51,281 nucleotides of DNA from Shewanella litoralis (GTDB lineage Bacteria; Pseudomonadota; Gammaproteobacteria; Enterobacterales; Shewanellaceae). The DNA lies in assembly GCF_009828585.1 (NCBI RefSeq), contig NZ_WSRZ01000001.1, positions 1 through 51,281 on the forward strand, in the 5' to 3' direction. Both the position numbers and the translations under genes were made by a program. Positions 43,519 to 51,281 of the stretch are shown here, piece by piece. Position 1 is the first letter of the stretch. Each line of letters starts with the position of its first letter. Below the pieces are notes generated by a model. The model had not been told where the DNA came from. It saw nothing but the letters and a program-made list of their open reading frames with translations, and made no database searches.

Positions 43519-44684
43519 TTAAATCCTTAGTGTATGTGTTGCTTATTTTAATTGGATTATGTGTAAGCCCACTCATTATTGGCCAAAGCGGTTATGTGTA
43601 TATTGCGATTGGCGAATATCAAATTGAAACCAGTTTAGTTGCCGCTGTTGTTGGCTTAATCGTATTCTATTTTGCATTGCAATTAATTGAATGGCTTTTA
43701 GTGTTGCTACTCAATGTTATTGTAAGCAGCCGTTATCTGCCTGCTAAATGGCGACAAAAAGCGGCTAAAAAGCACACTCTTATAGGTGCTTTAGCTATTG
43801 CAGAAGAAGATTGGCCAGCAGCAGAAACAGCAATGGCTAAAGGTGCACAGCAAGGTGAAATACCGCTGTTAAACTTATTTGCAGCCGCTCGAGCGGCGCA
43901 TTACCAAGGTAAAACCACAGCGCGCGACCACTACTTAACTCAAGCAGAGAAAAACCCTATTGCTAAAACAGCAGTAGAGACCTCACGTGCACGCTACTTT
44001 ATTAAACAAGGTGAGTTAGTTAAAGCCAGAGTAATCGTTGATAAACTTAGCCCAACCAGTAAAAGTAGTACCCCAGTTTTAAAGCTAGCAGTAGATTTGT
44101 ACCAGCAACAACAAGACTGGAAAGCACTTAAATTACTGCTCCCTATTGTGGCTAAACGTAAAATATTAAGCGACAGCGAACAGCTGGGATTAGCAACACA
44201 GACCAATGCGATTTTATTAACCAATGCAGCTCAAGAGTCTGAGGCAGAATTGGAAAAATGCTGGCACTGGTTAAGTAAAACAGAGCGTAAACAAGATGAA
44301 TTGATAGTGGCTTATGCTAATGGTTTAAATCTATTAAAACACCAAGATAAAGCCTTAAAACTACTGAGCAAACAACTTAAAGCTCAGCCCACCTCACTTT
44401 TATTTACCGCCTTGCCAGATTTAGTCAGCGCAGATGATGCCGAAATACGTAAGTTGCTCGAGCGCCTTGAAAGCACACATGAGAATGATGCTGACTATCA
44501 AACGTGCTTAGCAAAACTGGCCATGCAACAACGTGATGCTAAACAAGCCAAAATCCATTGGCAAAACGTATGCAGAATTGCACCGTCACATCCAGCCTGG
44601 TTAGCACTCGCGCAAATTCAAGAGCAATTAGGCGAAAACACTCCGGCAGCACAAAGCTACCGTAAAGCAGCAATCTCTATGTAA
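43515..44684 (+). CDS. hemY: HemY N-terminal-domain TPR protein
   Basis: A 389-residue protein: two N-terminal membrane helices (about 4-21 and 40-67), the HemY_N domain, and then TPR-type helices (for example LLNLFAAARAAHYQGK; HPAWLALAQIQEQLGEN). It is not a protoporphyrinogen oxidase. It is the last gene of hemCDXY and is followed by a terminator and then the adhesin gene, the same order as hemY-bpfA in S. oneidensis. Confidence 0.93.
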   Translation: MIKSLVYVLLILIGLCVSPLIIGQSGYVYIAIGEYQIETSLVAAVVGLIVFYFALQLIEWLLVLLLNVIVSSRYLPAKWRQKAAKKHTLIGALAIAEEDWPAAETAMAKGAQQGEIPLLNLFAAARAAHYQGKTTARDHYLTQAEKNPIAKTAVETSRARYFIKQGELVKARVIVDKLSPTSKSSTPVLKLAVDLYQQQQDWKALKLLLPIVAKRKILSDSEQLGLATQTNAILLTNAAQESEAELEKCWHWLSKTERKQDELIVAYANGLNLLKHQDKALKLLSKQLKAQPTSLLFTALPDLVSADDAEIRKLLERLESTHENDADYQTCLAKLAMQQRDAKQAKIHWQNVCRIAPSHPAWLALAQIQEQLGENTPAAQSYRKAAISM

Positions 44685-44718
44685 TTCTTTAGTATGAATT
44701 TACTTCGAGATAGTTATC

Positions 44719-44743
44719 AAACCCGCTACGTTGCGGGTTTTTT
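44719..44743 (+). terminator. Rho-independent terminator after hemY
   Basis: Stem aaacccgc and gcgggttt with a tacgtt loop and a six-T run. It isolates the hem operon from the adhesin gene. Confidence 0.92.
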
Positions 44744-44890
44744 ATTCAGAAACTTTCATGTGTGCCGATAAAACGTTTACCGTGTAAAAGTATTAACCCC
44801 AGATAAACTCTACAATATTAATCATTACAAATATCTGTTTAACAAACTAATTATCAACTAGTTATGTAATCATACAGTGACGTCAAAAAA

Positions 44891-44919
44891 TTGACCACAT
44901 ACCTAATTCATGGTAGAAT
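44891..44919 (+). promoter_or_regulatory. Sigma-70 promoter of the adhesin gene
   Basis: TTGACC (44891-44896), a 17-base spacer, TAGAAT (44914-44919): five of six matches in each box with ideal spacing. Transcription would begin near 44926, leaving a 105-base leader. The gap 44685-45030 (346 bases) holds this, the hemY terminator and AT-rich sequence. GGGAG precedes the ATG at 45031. Confidence 0.75.
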
Positions 44920-45030
44920 TGTTAGATTACGGTTAAATTATTTTTAATTTAAAATTCATAATACTTTGACCAAGATCACGCATACTTACGTATTAATTAC
45001 CTGATATATCAAAGCTGTTGGGAGCTTATA

Positions 45031-48000
45031 ATGGAATCGATTAAAACATCACAAAACGGGATACTTTCTGCCTCTGAAGGCAAAGTAGTCATGACCATCA
45101 ATAACCAAACGACTGAGCTTCAGTTAGGCCAAACTGTGCCAGCTGGAGCTGCCGTAACGAGTGACGAGAGCATTAATTTCGTCATTACCTTTGATGATGG
45201 CACCATTTTTAATAGTGCTGACCTCCCTACAGATGAAGCGATTACCAATGTCCTCAACGCTGAGGCTCAGGTTGTTGATCAGGCAGCCTTAGATGAAATT
45301 GAGGCCCTTCAAGATCTTATCGCCGCAGGTGAAGACCCAACAGAAGAACTACCTGAAACCGCTGCTGGCGCCCCAACTGCCAACGAAGGTGACTCAGGCT
45401 ATGTTGCTGTATCACGTGATGGAAGCGAAACATTGGCTGACAATGGTTACGATACGACTGGACAAGCGGCTGCCCCAACAGCTGTTATTCAAGAAGAAGG
45501 CGTAGGTGAAAACGATTCCCCATCAATTTTAGTCAACGATGCAATAACGGTTGGCGAAGACCAAATTGCTTCAGGTAATGTATTAAGTAATGACACTGAT
45601 GCTGATTCAGCATTGAGTGTGGTGAGCTTCGAAATTAACGGTGAAACATACCCAGCAGGCACGGAAGTCACCCTCGAAAATGGTGTACTCGTGTTAAATG
45701 CTGATGGTTCTTATACTTTCACGCCAAATGAAAACTGGAACGGCACTGTTCCTGTGATCAGCTACACGACCAACACAGGTATTACCGCGACATTAACCAT
45801 TGAAGTCACGCCAGTTGATGATGCGTCGATATTAGTGAATGACAGCAATACTATTGTTGAAGATACCGTTGCCACCGGTAACGTGTTAGATAACGACAGC
45901 GATGTCGATTCAGATTTAAGCGTAGTGAGCTTCGAAGTTAACGGCGAAACCTATCCAGCAGGCACTGAAGTCACCCTCGAAAATGGTGTACTCGTGTTAA
46001 ATGCTGATGGTTCTTATACCTTCACGCCAAATGAAAACTGGAACGGCACTGTTCCTGTGATCACTTACACCACCAACACTGGTATTACTGCGACATTAAC
46101 CATTGAAGTCACGCCGCTTGATGATGCGTCAGTATTAGTTAATGACAGCAATACCATTGTTGAAGATACCGTTGCCACCGGTAACGTGTTAGCTAACGAC
46201 AGCGATGTTGATTCAGATTTAAGTGTGGTCAGCTTTGAAGTTAACGGCCAAAGCTATGATGCTGGCACTAAAGTCACTCTAGAAAATGGTGTGCTAGTGC
46301 TTAACGCAGACGGTTCATATACCTTCACACCAAATGAAAACTGGAACGGCAGCGTTCCTGTCATCACTTACACCACTAATACCGGTGTTACTGCCACGTT
46401 AACGATTGAAGTGACACCAGTTGATGATCCGACGGTCACTGTGAATGACAGCAATAGCATCACTGAAGGTACCGTTGCTACCGGTAACGTATTAGATAAT
46501 GATAGCGATCCAGATTCAGATCTCAGCGTTGTCAGCTTTGAAGTGAACGGCGAAAACTACGATGCCGGTACTGAAGTCACCCTAGATGGCGGTATTCTCG
46601 TCATCAATGAAGACGGCTCGTACACTTTTACACCGAACGAAAACTGGAACGGCCAAGTTCCAGTGATTACTTACACCACTAATACTGGTGAAACGGCGAC
46701 ATTAACCATTGAAGTGACACCAGTTGACGATCCGACGGTCACTGTGAATGACAGCAATAGCATCACTGAAGGCACCGTTGCTACCGGTAACGTGTTAGAT
46801 AATGATAGCGATCCAGATTCAGATCTCAGCGTTGTCAGCTTTGAAGTGAACGGCGAAAACTACGATGCCGGTACTGAAGTCACCCTAGATGGCGGTATTC
46901 TCGTCATCAATGAAGACGGCTCGTACACTTTTACACCGAACGAAAACTGGAACGGCCAAGTTCCAGTGATCACTTACACCACCAATACTGGTGAAACGGC
47001 GACATTAACCATTGAAGTGACACCAGTTGATGACCCGTCAGTATTAGCAAACGATACTAATACTATCCAGGAAGATACTGTTGCGACAGGTAATGTTTTA
47101 GACAATGATCAAGATCCAGATTCAACATTAGCAGTCACTAAATTCGAAATCGATGGGCAAACTTATACTGCTAATGAACAAGTCACGTTAACTCAAGGTA
47201 CTTTAGTTATTAATGCCGATGGCAGTTATAGCTTTACCCCTGCACCAAACTGGAATGGTGAACTGCCTGTTGTGACATACACGACTAACACCGGTGAAAC
47301 TGCAACGTTAACGATTGGTGTTACTCCGGTTGATGATCCAACAGTTGCGTTAAATGATACTAATACTGTTGAAGAAGATGTTGTTGCTACTGGTAATGTT
47401 TTACTTAACGATAGCGATCCTGATTCTGATTTAAGTGTGGTTAGCTTTACAGTTGGCAATGACGCAACGATTTATAATGCTGGTGAGTCTGTAGTTGTTG
47501 AAAATGGCATTTTAGTCATAAATACAGATGGTAGTTACAGTTTTACTCCTGCGACAGATTGGAATGGTGTACTTCCTACGATAACTTACACCACCAACAC
47601 AGGGGCAAGCGCCACCCTTACCATTACAGTGACACCTCAAAGTGATCCAACTAATGCGGTCAACGACACAATAACTATCCAGGAAGATACTGTTGCTACT
47701 GGCAATGTGCTAACAAATGATTCTGACGTTGATTCAACATTGACAGTTCAAAGCTTTGTCATTGATGGCGACAACAACACCTATCAAGCGGGCACCAGCG
47801 TAACATTGTCTCAAGGTTTGCTGATCCTAAATACTGATGGTTCTTACTCTTTTACGCCTAATGCAAATTGGAACGGTCAAGTACCTGTTATTACTTACAC
47901 TACCAATACCGGTGCGACAGCGACATTAACAATCACAGTAACACCAGAGCAAGATCCTGCGACTATTTCTCCCATCAATGATGCAGGTATCGTCACAGAA

Positions 48001-51000
48001 GATGGCGCTACGGATACAGATCCTTCAACTGTTGAAGTCGTTTCAGGCTCATTACAAGTCAACGACCCTGATGCTGGCGAAGCCGTGTTCCAGGTGCAAA
48101 CCAATGTCACCGATGGCAACTACGGCAGCTTCTCGATTGATGCAAACGGCAACTGGAGCTACACGCTCAACAACAGCCACATTGATGTGCAGTCACTCAA
48201 AGAAGGTGAAACCTTAACGCGCACTATCACGGTTACATCAGCCGATGGCACCGCCTCGCACGATGTGGTCATTACCATTGTCGGCGCGAACGATCCTGCT
48301 GACATCAGCGTGACTCCAGGTAACCCAGATTCAGATAAAGGCACCGTCACCGAAGACGGCAGCTCTGACACTGACGCGGCCACCGTGGAAACGGTAACAG
48401 GTAAGTTAGATGTCACTGACGTGGATAACGGCGAAGCTGTATTCCAGGTGCAAACCAATGTCACCGATGGCAACTACGGCAGCTTCTCGATTGATGCAAA
48501 CGGCAACTGGAGCTACACGCTCAACAACAGCCACATTGATGTGCAGTCACTTAAAGAAGGTGAAACCTTAACGCGCACTATCACGGTTACATCAGCCGAT
48601 GGCACCGCCTCGCACGATGTGGTCATTACCATTGTCGGCGCGAACGATCCTGCTGACATCAGCGTGACCCCAGGTAACCCAGATTCAGATAAAGGCACAG
48701 TCACCGAAGACGGCAGCTCTGACACTGACGCGGCCACGGTTGAAACCGTCACCGGTAAGTTAGATGTCACTGACGTGGATAACGGCGAAGCTGTATTCCA
48801 GGTGCAAACCAATGTCACCGATGGCAACTACGGCAGCTTCTCGATTGATGCAAACGGCAACTGGAGCTACACCTTAAACAACAGCCACATTGATGTGCAG
48901 TCACTCAAAGAAGGTGAAACCTTAACGCGCACTATCACGGTTACATCAGCCGATGGCACCGCCTCGCACGATGTGGTCATTACCATTGTCGGCACGAACG
49001 ATCCTGCTGACATCAGCGTGACCCCAGGTAACCCAGATTCAGATAAAGGCACCGTCACCGAAGACGGCAGCTCTGACACTGACGCGGCCACCGTGGAAAC
49101 GGTAACAGGTAAGTTAGATGTCACTGACGTGGATAACGGCGAAGCTGTATTCCAGGTGCAAACCAATGTCACCGATGGCAACTACGGCAGCTTCTCGATT
49201 GATGCAAACGGCAACTGGAGCTACACGCTCAACAACAGCCACATTGATGTGCAGTCACTCAAAGAAGGTGAAACCTTAACGCGCACTATCACGGTTACAT
49301 CAGCCGATGGCACCGCCTCGCACGATGTGGTCATTACCATTGTCGGCGCGAACGATCCTGCTGACATCAGCGTGACTCCAGGTAACCCAGATTCAGATAA
49401 AGGCACCGTCACCGAAGACGGCAGCTCTGACACTGACGCGGCCACCGTGGAAACGGTAACAGGTAAGTTAGATGTCACTGACGTGGATAACGGCGAAGCT
49501 GTATTCCAGGTGCAAACCAATGTCACCGATGGCAACTACGGCACCTTCTCGATTGATGCAAACGGCAACTGGAGCTACACCTTAAACAATGACCACATTG
49601 ATGTGCAGTCACTCAAAGAAGGTGAAACCTTAACGCGCACTATCACGGTCACATCAGCCGATGGCACCGCCTCGCACGATGTGGTCATTACCATTGTCGG
49701 CGCGAACGATCCTGCTGACATCAGCGTGACTCCAGGTAACCCAGATTCTGATAAAGGCACCGTCACCGAAGACGGCAGCTCAGACACTGACGCGGCCACG
49801 GTTGAAACCGTCACCGGTAAGTTAGATGTCACTGACGTGGATAACGGCGAAGCCGTGTTCCAGGTGCAAACCAATGTCACCGATGGCAACTACGGCAGCT
49901 TCTCGATTGATGCAAACGGCAACTGGAGCTACACGCTCAACAACAGCCACATTGATGTGCAGTCACTCAAAGAAGGTGAAACCTTAACGCGCACTATCAC
50001 GGTTACATCAGCCGATGGCACCGCCTCGCACGATGTGGTCATTACCATTGTCGGCGCGAACGATCCTGCTGACATCAGCGTGACTCCAGGTAACCCAGAT
50101 TCAGATAAAGGCACAGTCACCGAAGACGGCAGCTCAGACACTGACGCGGCCACGGTTGAAACCGTCACCGGTAAGTTAGATGTCACTGACGTGGATAACG
50201 GCGAAGCTGTATTCCAGGTGCAAACCAATGTCACCGATGGCAACTACGGCACCTTCTCGATTGATGCAAACGGTAACTGGAGCTACACCTTAAACAACAG
50301 CCACATTGATGTGCAGTCACTCAAAGAAGGTGAAACCTTAACGCGCACTATCACGGTCACATCAGCCGATGGCACCGCCTCGCACGATGTGGTGATTACC
50401 ATTGTCGGCGCCAACGATGGACCAGAGTTCAGAAGTGGAGCAGATATTGTCGGTGGTACACCAAACGATGATGTGTACACCTTTAATAATATTGTTGAAG
50501 GAAGTCCAGCGGGTACCGTTGTAGGTTCAGTAGTTGCTGATGATCTTGATAACGATCAGCTTACCTACAGCTTTGAAAATGGTAGTCAAGTTTTCGGGAT
50601 TTTCACGATCAATGCGCTTACTGGTGAAATTACGATCAATCAAGATATTGATGATGCCGACCTTGGTGATTATGAGCTCAGCATTCTAGTTACCGATCCA
50701 TCAGGCAGTACTGACACAGCCATTGCAAATGTAAAATTGACTAATGTTGATGATCCAACAAATGCTTTAGATGATGTCAATACAATTGCAGAAGATACTG
50801 TCGCGACAGGTAATGTACTAGCTAATGATACCGATGTAGACTCCGTATTATCCGTAGTATCATTCGTCATAGATGGCTCATCAACTGTGCACTCTGCAGG
50901 CTCAACAGTTGTCTTAGCTAATGGTCAATTAGTGCTTAGCGCGAACGGTAATTACACCTTCACTCCAAATGCTAACTGGAACGGCGATGTGCCGGTGATC

Positions 51001-51281
51001 ACTTACACCACCAACACAGGTGCAACGGCGACCTTGACTATCAAAGTCACGCCAGTGAACGATAACTTCACGGATGCTAATGAAAACATTAGCGTCAATG
51101 AAGACAGCGGCACGACCACAGGCACCGTATTAACGGGCACCAGCTCTGTGGACGGCCCTGTAACGGTTCAAAGCTTCAGTATTGAGGGCGTTACCGGTCC
51201 ATTGACCCTAGGTCAAGCCGTCACCCTTACGGGCGTGGGCAGCTTTACCTTAAATGCCAACGGCACTTACAGCTTCACGCC
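45031..51281 (+). CDS. bpfA: Giant BpfA/LapA-type surface adhesin, N-terminal 2083 codons (partial)
   Basis: The open frame runs without stop from the ATG at 45031 (GGGAG upstream) to the window end. Residues 1-113 form the LapA-type retention module (MESIKTSQNGILSASEGKVV) that anchors the protein in its outer-membrane TolC pore. It ends in the LapG-type cleavage motif TAAG (T110-G113). Then come eight ~101-residue cadherin/Big-like repeats, six 118-residue VCBS repeats plus a divergent leader copy, one cadherin-like domain (about 1800-1908), and further repeats. Position after hemY matches bpfA of S. oneidensis; RTX repeats and its export genes would lie beyond the window. It mediates biofilm formation under LapD/LapG c-di-GMP control in relatives. 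No Cys was seen in the repeats. Confidence 0.9.
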   Translation, partial: MESIKTSQNGILSASEGKVVMTINNQTTELQLGQTVPAGAAVTSDESINFVITFDDGTIFNSADLPTDEAITNVLNAEAQVVDQAALDEIEALQDLIAAGEDPTEELPETAAGAPTANEGDSGYVAVSRDGSETLADNGYDTTGQAAAPTAVIQEEGVGENDSPSILVNDAITVGEDQIASGNVLSNDTDADSALSVVSFEINGETYPAGTEVTLENGVLVLNADGSYTFTPNENWNGTVPVISYTTNTGITATLTIEVTPVDDASILVNDSNTIVEDTVATGNVLDNDSDVDSDLSVVSFEVNGETYPAGTEVTLENGVLVLNADGSYTFTPNENWNGTVPVITYTTNTGITATLTIEVTPLDDASVLVNDSNTIVEDTVATGNVLANDSDVDSDLSVVSFEVNGQSYDAGTKVTLENGVLVLNADGSYTFTPNENWNGSVPVITYTTNTGVTATLTIEVTPVDDPTVTVNDSNSITEGTVATGNVLDNDSDPDSDLSVVSFEVNGENYDAGTEVTLDGGILVINEDGSYTFTPNENWNGQVPVITYTTNTGETATLTIEVTPVDDPTVTVNDSNSITEGTVATGNVLDNDSDPDSDLSVVSFEVNGENYDAGTEVTLDGGILVINEDGSYTFTPNENWNGQVPVITYTTNTGETATLTIEVTPVDDPSVLANDTNTIQEDTVATGNVLDNDQDPDSTLAVTKFEIDGQTYTANEQVTLTQGTLVINADGSYSFTPAPNWNGELPVVTYTTNTGETATLTIGVTPVDDPTVALNDTNTVEEDVVATGNVLLNDSDPDSDLSVVSFTVGNDATIYNAGESVVVENGILVINTDGSYSFTPATDWNGVLPTITYTTNTGASATLTITVTPQSDPTNAVNDTITIQEDTVATGNVLTNDSDVDSTLTVQSFVIDGDNNTYQAGTSVTLSQGLLILNTDGSYSFTPNANWNGQVPVITYTTNTGATATLTITVTPEQDPATISPINDAGIVTEDGATDTDPSTVEVVSGSLQVNDPDAGEAVFQVQTNVTDGNYGSFSIDANGNWSYTLNNSHIDVQSLKEGETLTRTITVTSADGTASHDVVITIVGANDPADISVTPGNPDSDKGTVTEDGSSDTDAATVETVTGKLDVTDVDNGEAVFQVQTNVTDGNYGSFSIDANGNWSYTLNNSHIDVQSLKEGETLTRTITVTSADGTASHDVVITIVGANDPADISVTPGNPDSDKGTVTEDGSSDTDAATVETVTGKLDVTDVDNGEAVFQVQTNVTDGNYGSFSIDANGNWSYTLNNSHIDVQSLKEGETLTRTITVTSADGTASHDVVITIVGTNDPADISVTPGNPDSDKGTVTEDGSSDTDAATVETVTGKLDVTDVDNGEAVFQVQTNVTDGNYGSFSIDANGNWSYTLNNSHIDVQSLKEGETLTRTITVTSADGTASHDVVITIVGANDPADISVTPGNPDSDKGTVTEDGSSDTDAATVETVTGKLDVTDVDNGEAVFQVQTNVTDGNYGTFSIDANGNWSYTLNNDHIDVQSLKEGETLTRTITVTSADGTASHDVVITIVGANDPADISVTPGNPDSDKGTVTEDGSSDTDAATVETVTGKLDVTDVDNGEAVFQVQTNVTDGNYGSFSIDANGNWSYTLNNSHIDVQSLKEGETLTRTITVTSADGTASHDVVITIVGANDPADISVTPGNPDSDKGTVTEDGSSDTDAATVETVTGKLDVTDVDNGEAVFQVQTNVTDGNYGTFSIDANGNWSYTLNNSHIDVQSLKEGETLTRTITVTSADGTASHDVVITIVGANDGPEFRSGADIVGGTPNDDVYTFNNIVEGSPAGTVVGSVVADDLDNDQLTYSFENGSQVFGIFTINALTGEITINQDIDDADLGDYELSILVTDPSGSTDTAIANVKLTNVDDPTNALDDVNTIAEDTVATGNVLANDTDVDSVLSVVSFVIDGSSTVHSAGSTVVLANGQLVLSANGNYTFTPNANWNGDVPVITYTTNTGATATLTIKVTPVNDNFTDANENISVNEDSGTTTGTVLTGTSSVDGPVTVQSFSIEGVTGPLTLGQAVTLTGVGSFTLNANGTYSFT
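45358..45369 (+). other. LapG-type cleavage site in the adhesin
   Basis: Codons for Thr-Ala-Ala-Gly at residues 110-113. In P. fluorescens LapA the protease LapG cuts between the two Ala of TAAG, releasing the adhesin when c-di-GMP is low. The site lies at the expected place, directly after the retention module. Confidence 0.75.
45532..47961 (+). repeat. Eight tandem 303-base cadherin/Big-type repeats in the adhesin
   Basis: Repeat starts at 45532, 45835, 46138, 46441, 46744, 47047, 47350 and 47659; all periods are 303 bases except the seventh copy (309). Each encodes a VNDxNTIxEDTVATGNVL start, DGSYTFTPNxNWNG and TNTGxTATLTIEVTPVDD. The fourth and fifth copies are nearly identical in DNA. 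Two more, divergent copies follow the VCBS block, at about 50767 and 51073 (the last cut by the window end). Confidence 0.93.
48301..50424 (+). repeat. Six tandem 354-base VCBS repeats in the adhesin
   Basis: Units begin at 48301, 48655, 49009, 49363, 49717 and 50071, each starting DISVTPGNPDSDKGTVTEDG and ending in TIVGANDPA. A seventh, leader unit (about 47962-48300) has a divergent first third and then joins the same sequence at AVFQVQTN. Units differ by a handful of mostly synonymous changes. The copy number could be underestimated if this came from short-read assembly. Confidence 0.95.

Noticed and set aside
42277-44684. hemX as a methyltransferase and hemY as protoporphyrinogen oxidase
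   Set aside because: Neither protein has the motifs of those enzymes; they are the membrane coiled-coil and TPR proteins that share the names.
45532-50424. Tandem repeats that could suggest a CRISPR array or satellite
   Set aside because: Units are 303 and 354 bases, contiguous, in frame, and encode adhesin domains; there are no spacers.
48159-50480. Series of near-identical ~104-residue open frames on the minus strand, 354 bases apart
   Set aside because: They are the antisense shadow of the VCBS repeats, which lack stop codons in that frame. There is no ribosome site or promoter, and their period equals that of the coding repeat.

Overview
The window looks like a chromosomal segment of a Shewanella species or a close relative in the Alteromonadales. 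Evidence: the runs ubiE-ubiJ-ubiB-tatABC-tatD-GGDEF-hemB, rhlB-gppA facing trxA-rho, frdCAB facing prmA-dusB-fis, and xerC-DUF484-dapF-lysA-lptM facing cyaY, then cyaA and hemCDXY followed directly by a giant BpfA/LapA-type adhesin. All identifications are by reading the sequence; no database search was possible.

Layout. 1-0.5 kb: remnant of an IS1182-type transposase. 0.5-3 kb: small membrane protein, rraA, an arginase/formimidoylglutamase-family enzyme. 3-12 kb: ubiquinone genes (ubiE, ubiJ, ubiB), the twin-arginine translocase (tatABC), a small exported protein, tatD, a membrane diguanylate cyclase and hemB. 12.2-17 kb: secreted thioredoxin-fold protein, gppA and rhlB (minus), trxA and rho (plus). 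17.2-21.6 kb: an acidic unknown protein and a Wolinella-like quinol:fumarate reductase operon frdCAB (minus) with a CRP-like site upstream. 21.9-24.3 kb: prmA, dusB-fis.

24.5-30.9 kb is the most unusual part: a compact envelope locus. It holds a Lys-free Ser/Thr/Ala-rich exported protein, a beta-barrel-like outer membrane protein, a secreted subtilisin-like protease, an ECF sigma factor, a membrane anti-sigma-like protein, a lipoprotein and a Kelch-type exported protein. I see the same promoter pattern (GGAAT, 16-17 bases, CGTT) about 38 bases before the start codon of the first gene of each of its three transcription units. This suggests a self-contained ECF regulon. 31-32.3 kb: a one-domain RIC/YtfE-like di-iron protein under an apparent NsrR operator, and an orphan AlbA_2 domain protein.

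32.4-44.7 kb: housekeeping genes (HAD phosphatase, xerC, DUF484, dapF, lysA, lptM, cyaY, cyaA, hemCDXY). 45.0 kb to the end: the first 2083 codons of a repeat-built surface adhesin with a LapG-type TAAG cleavage motif, eight tandem ~101-residue Ig/cadherin-like repeats, six near-identical 118-residue VCBS repeats, a cadherin-like domain, then more of the first repeat type; the gene runs off the window.
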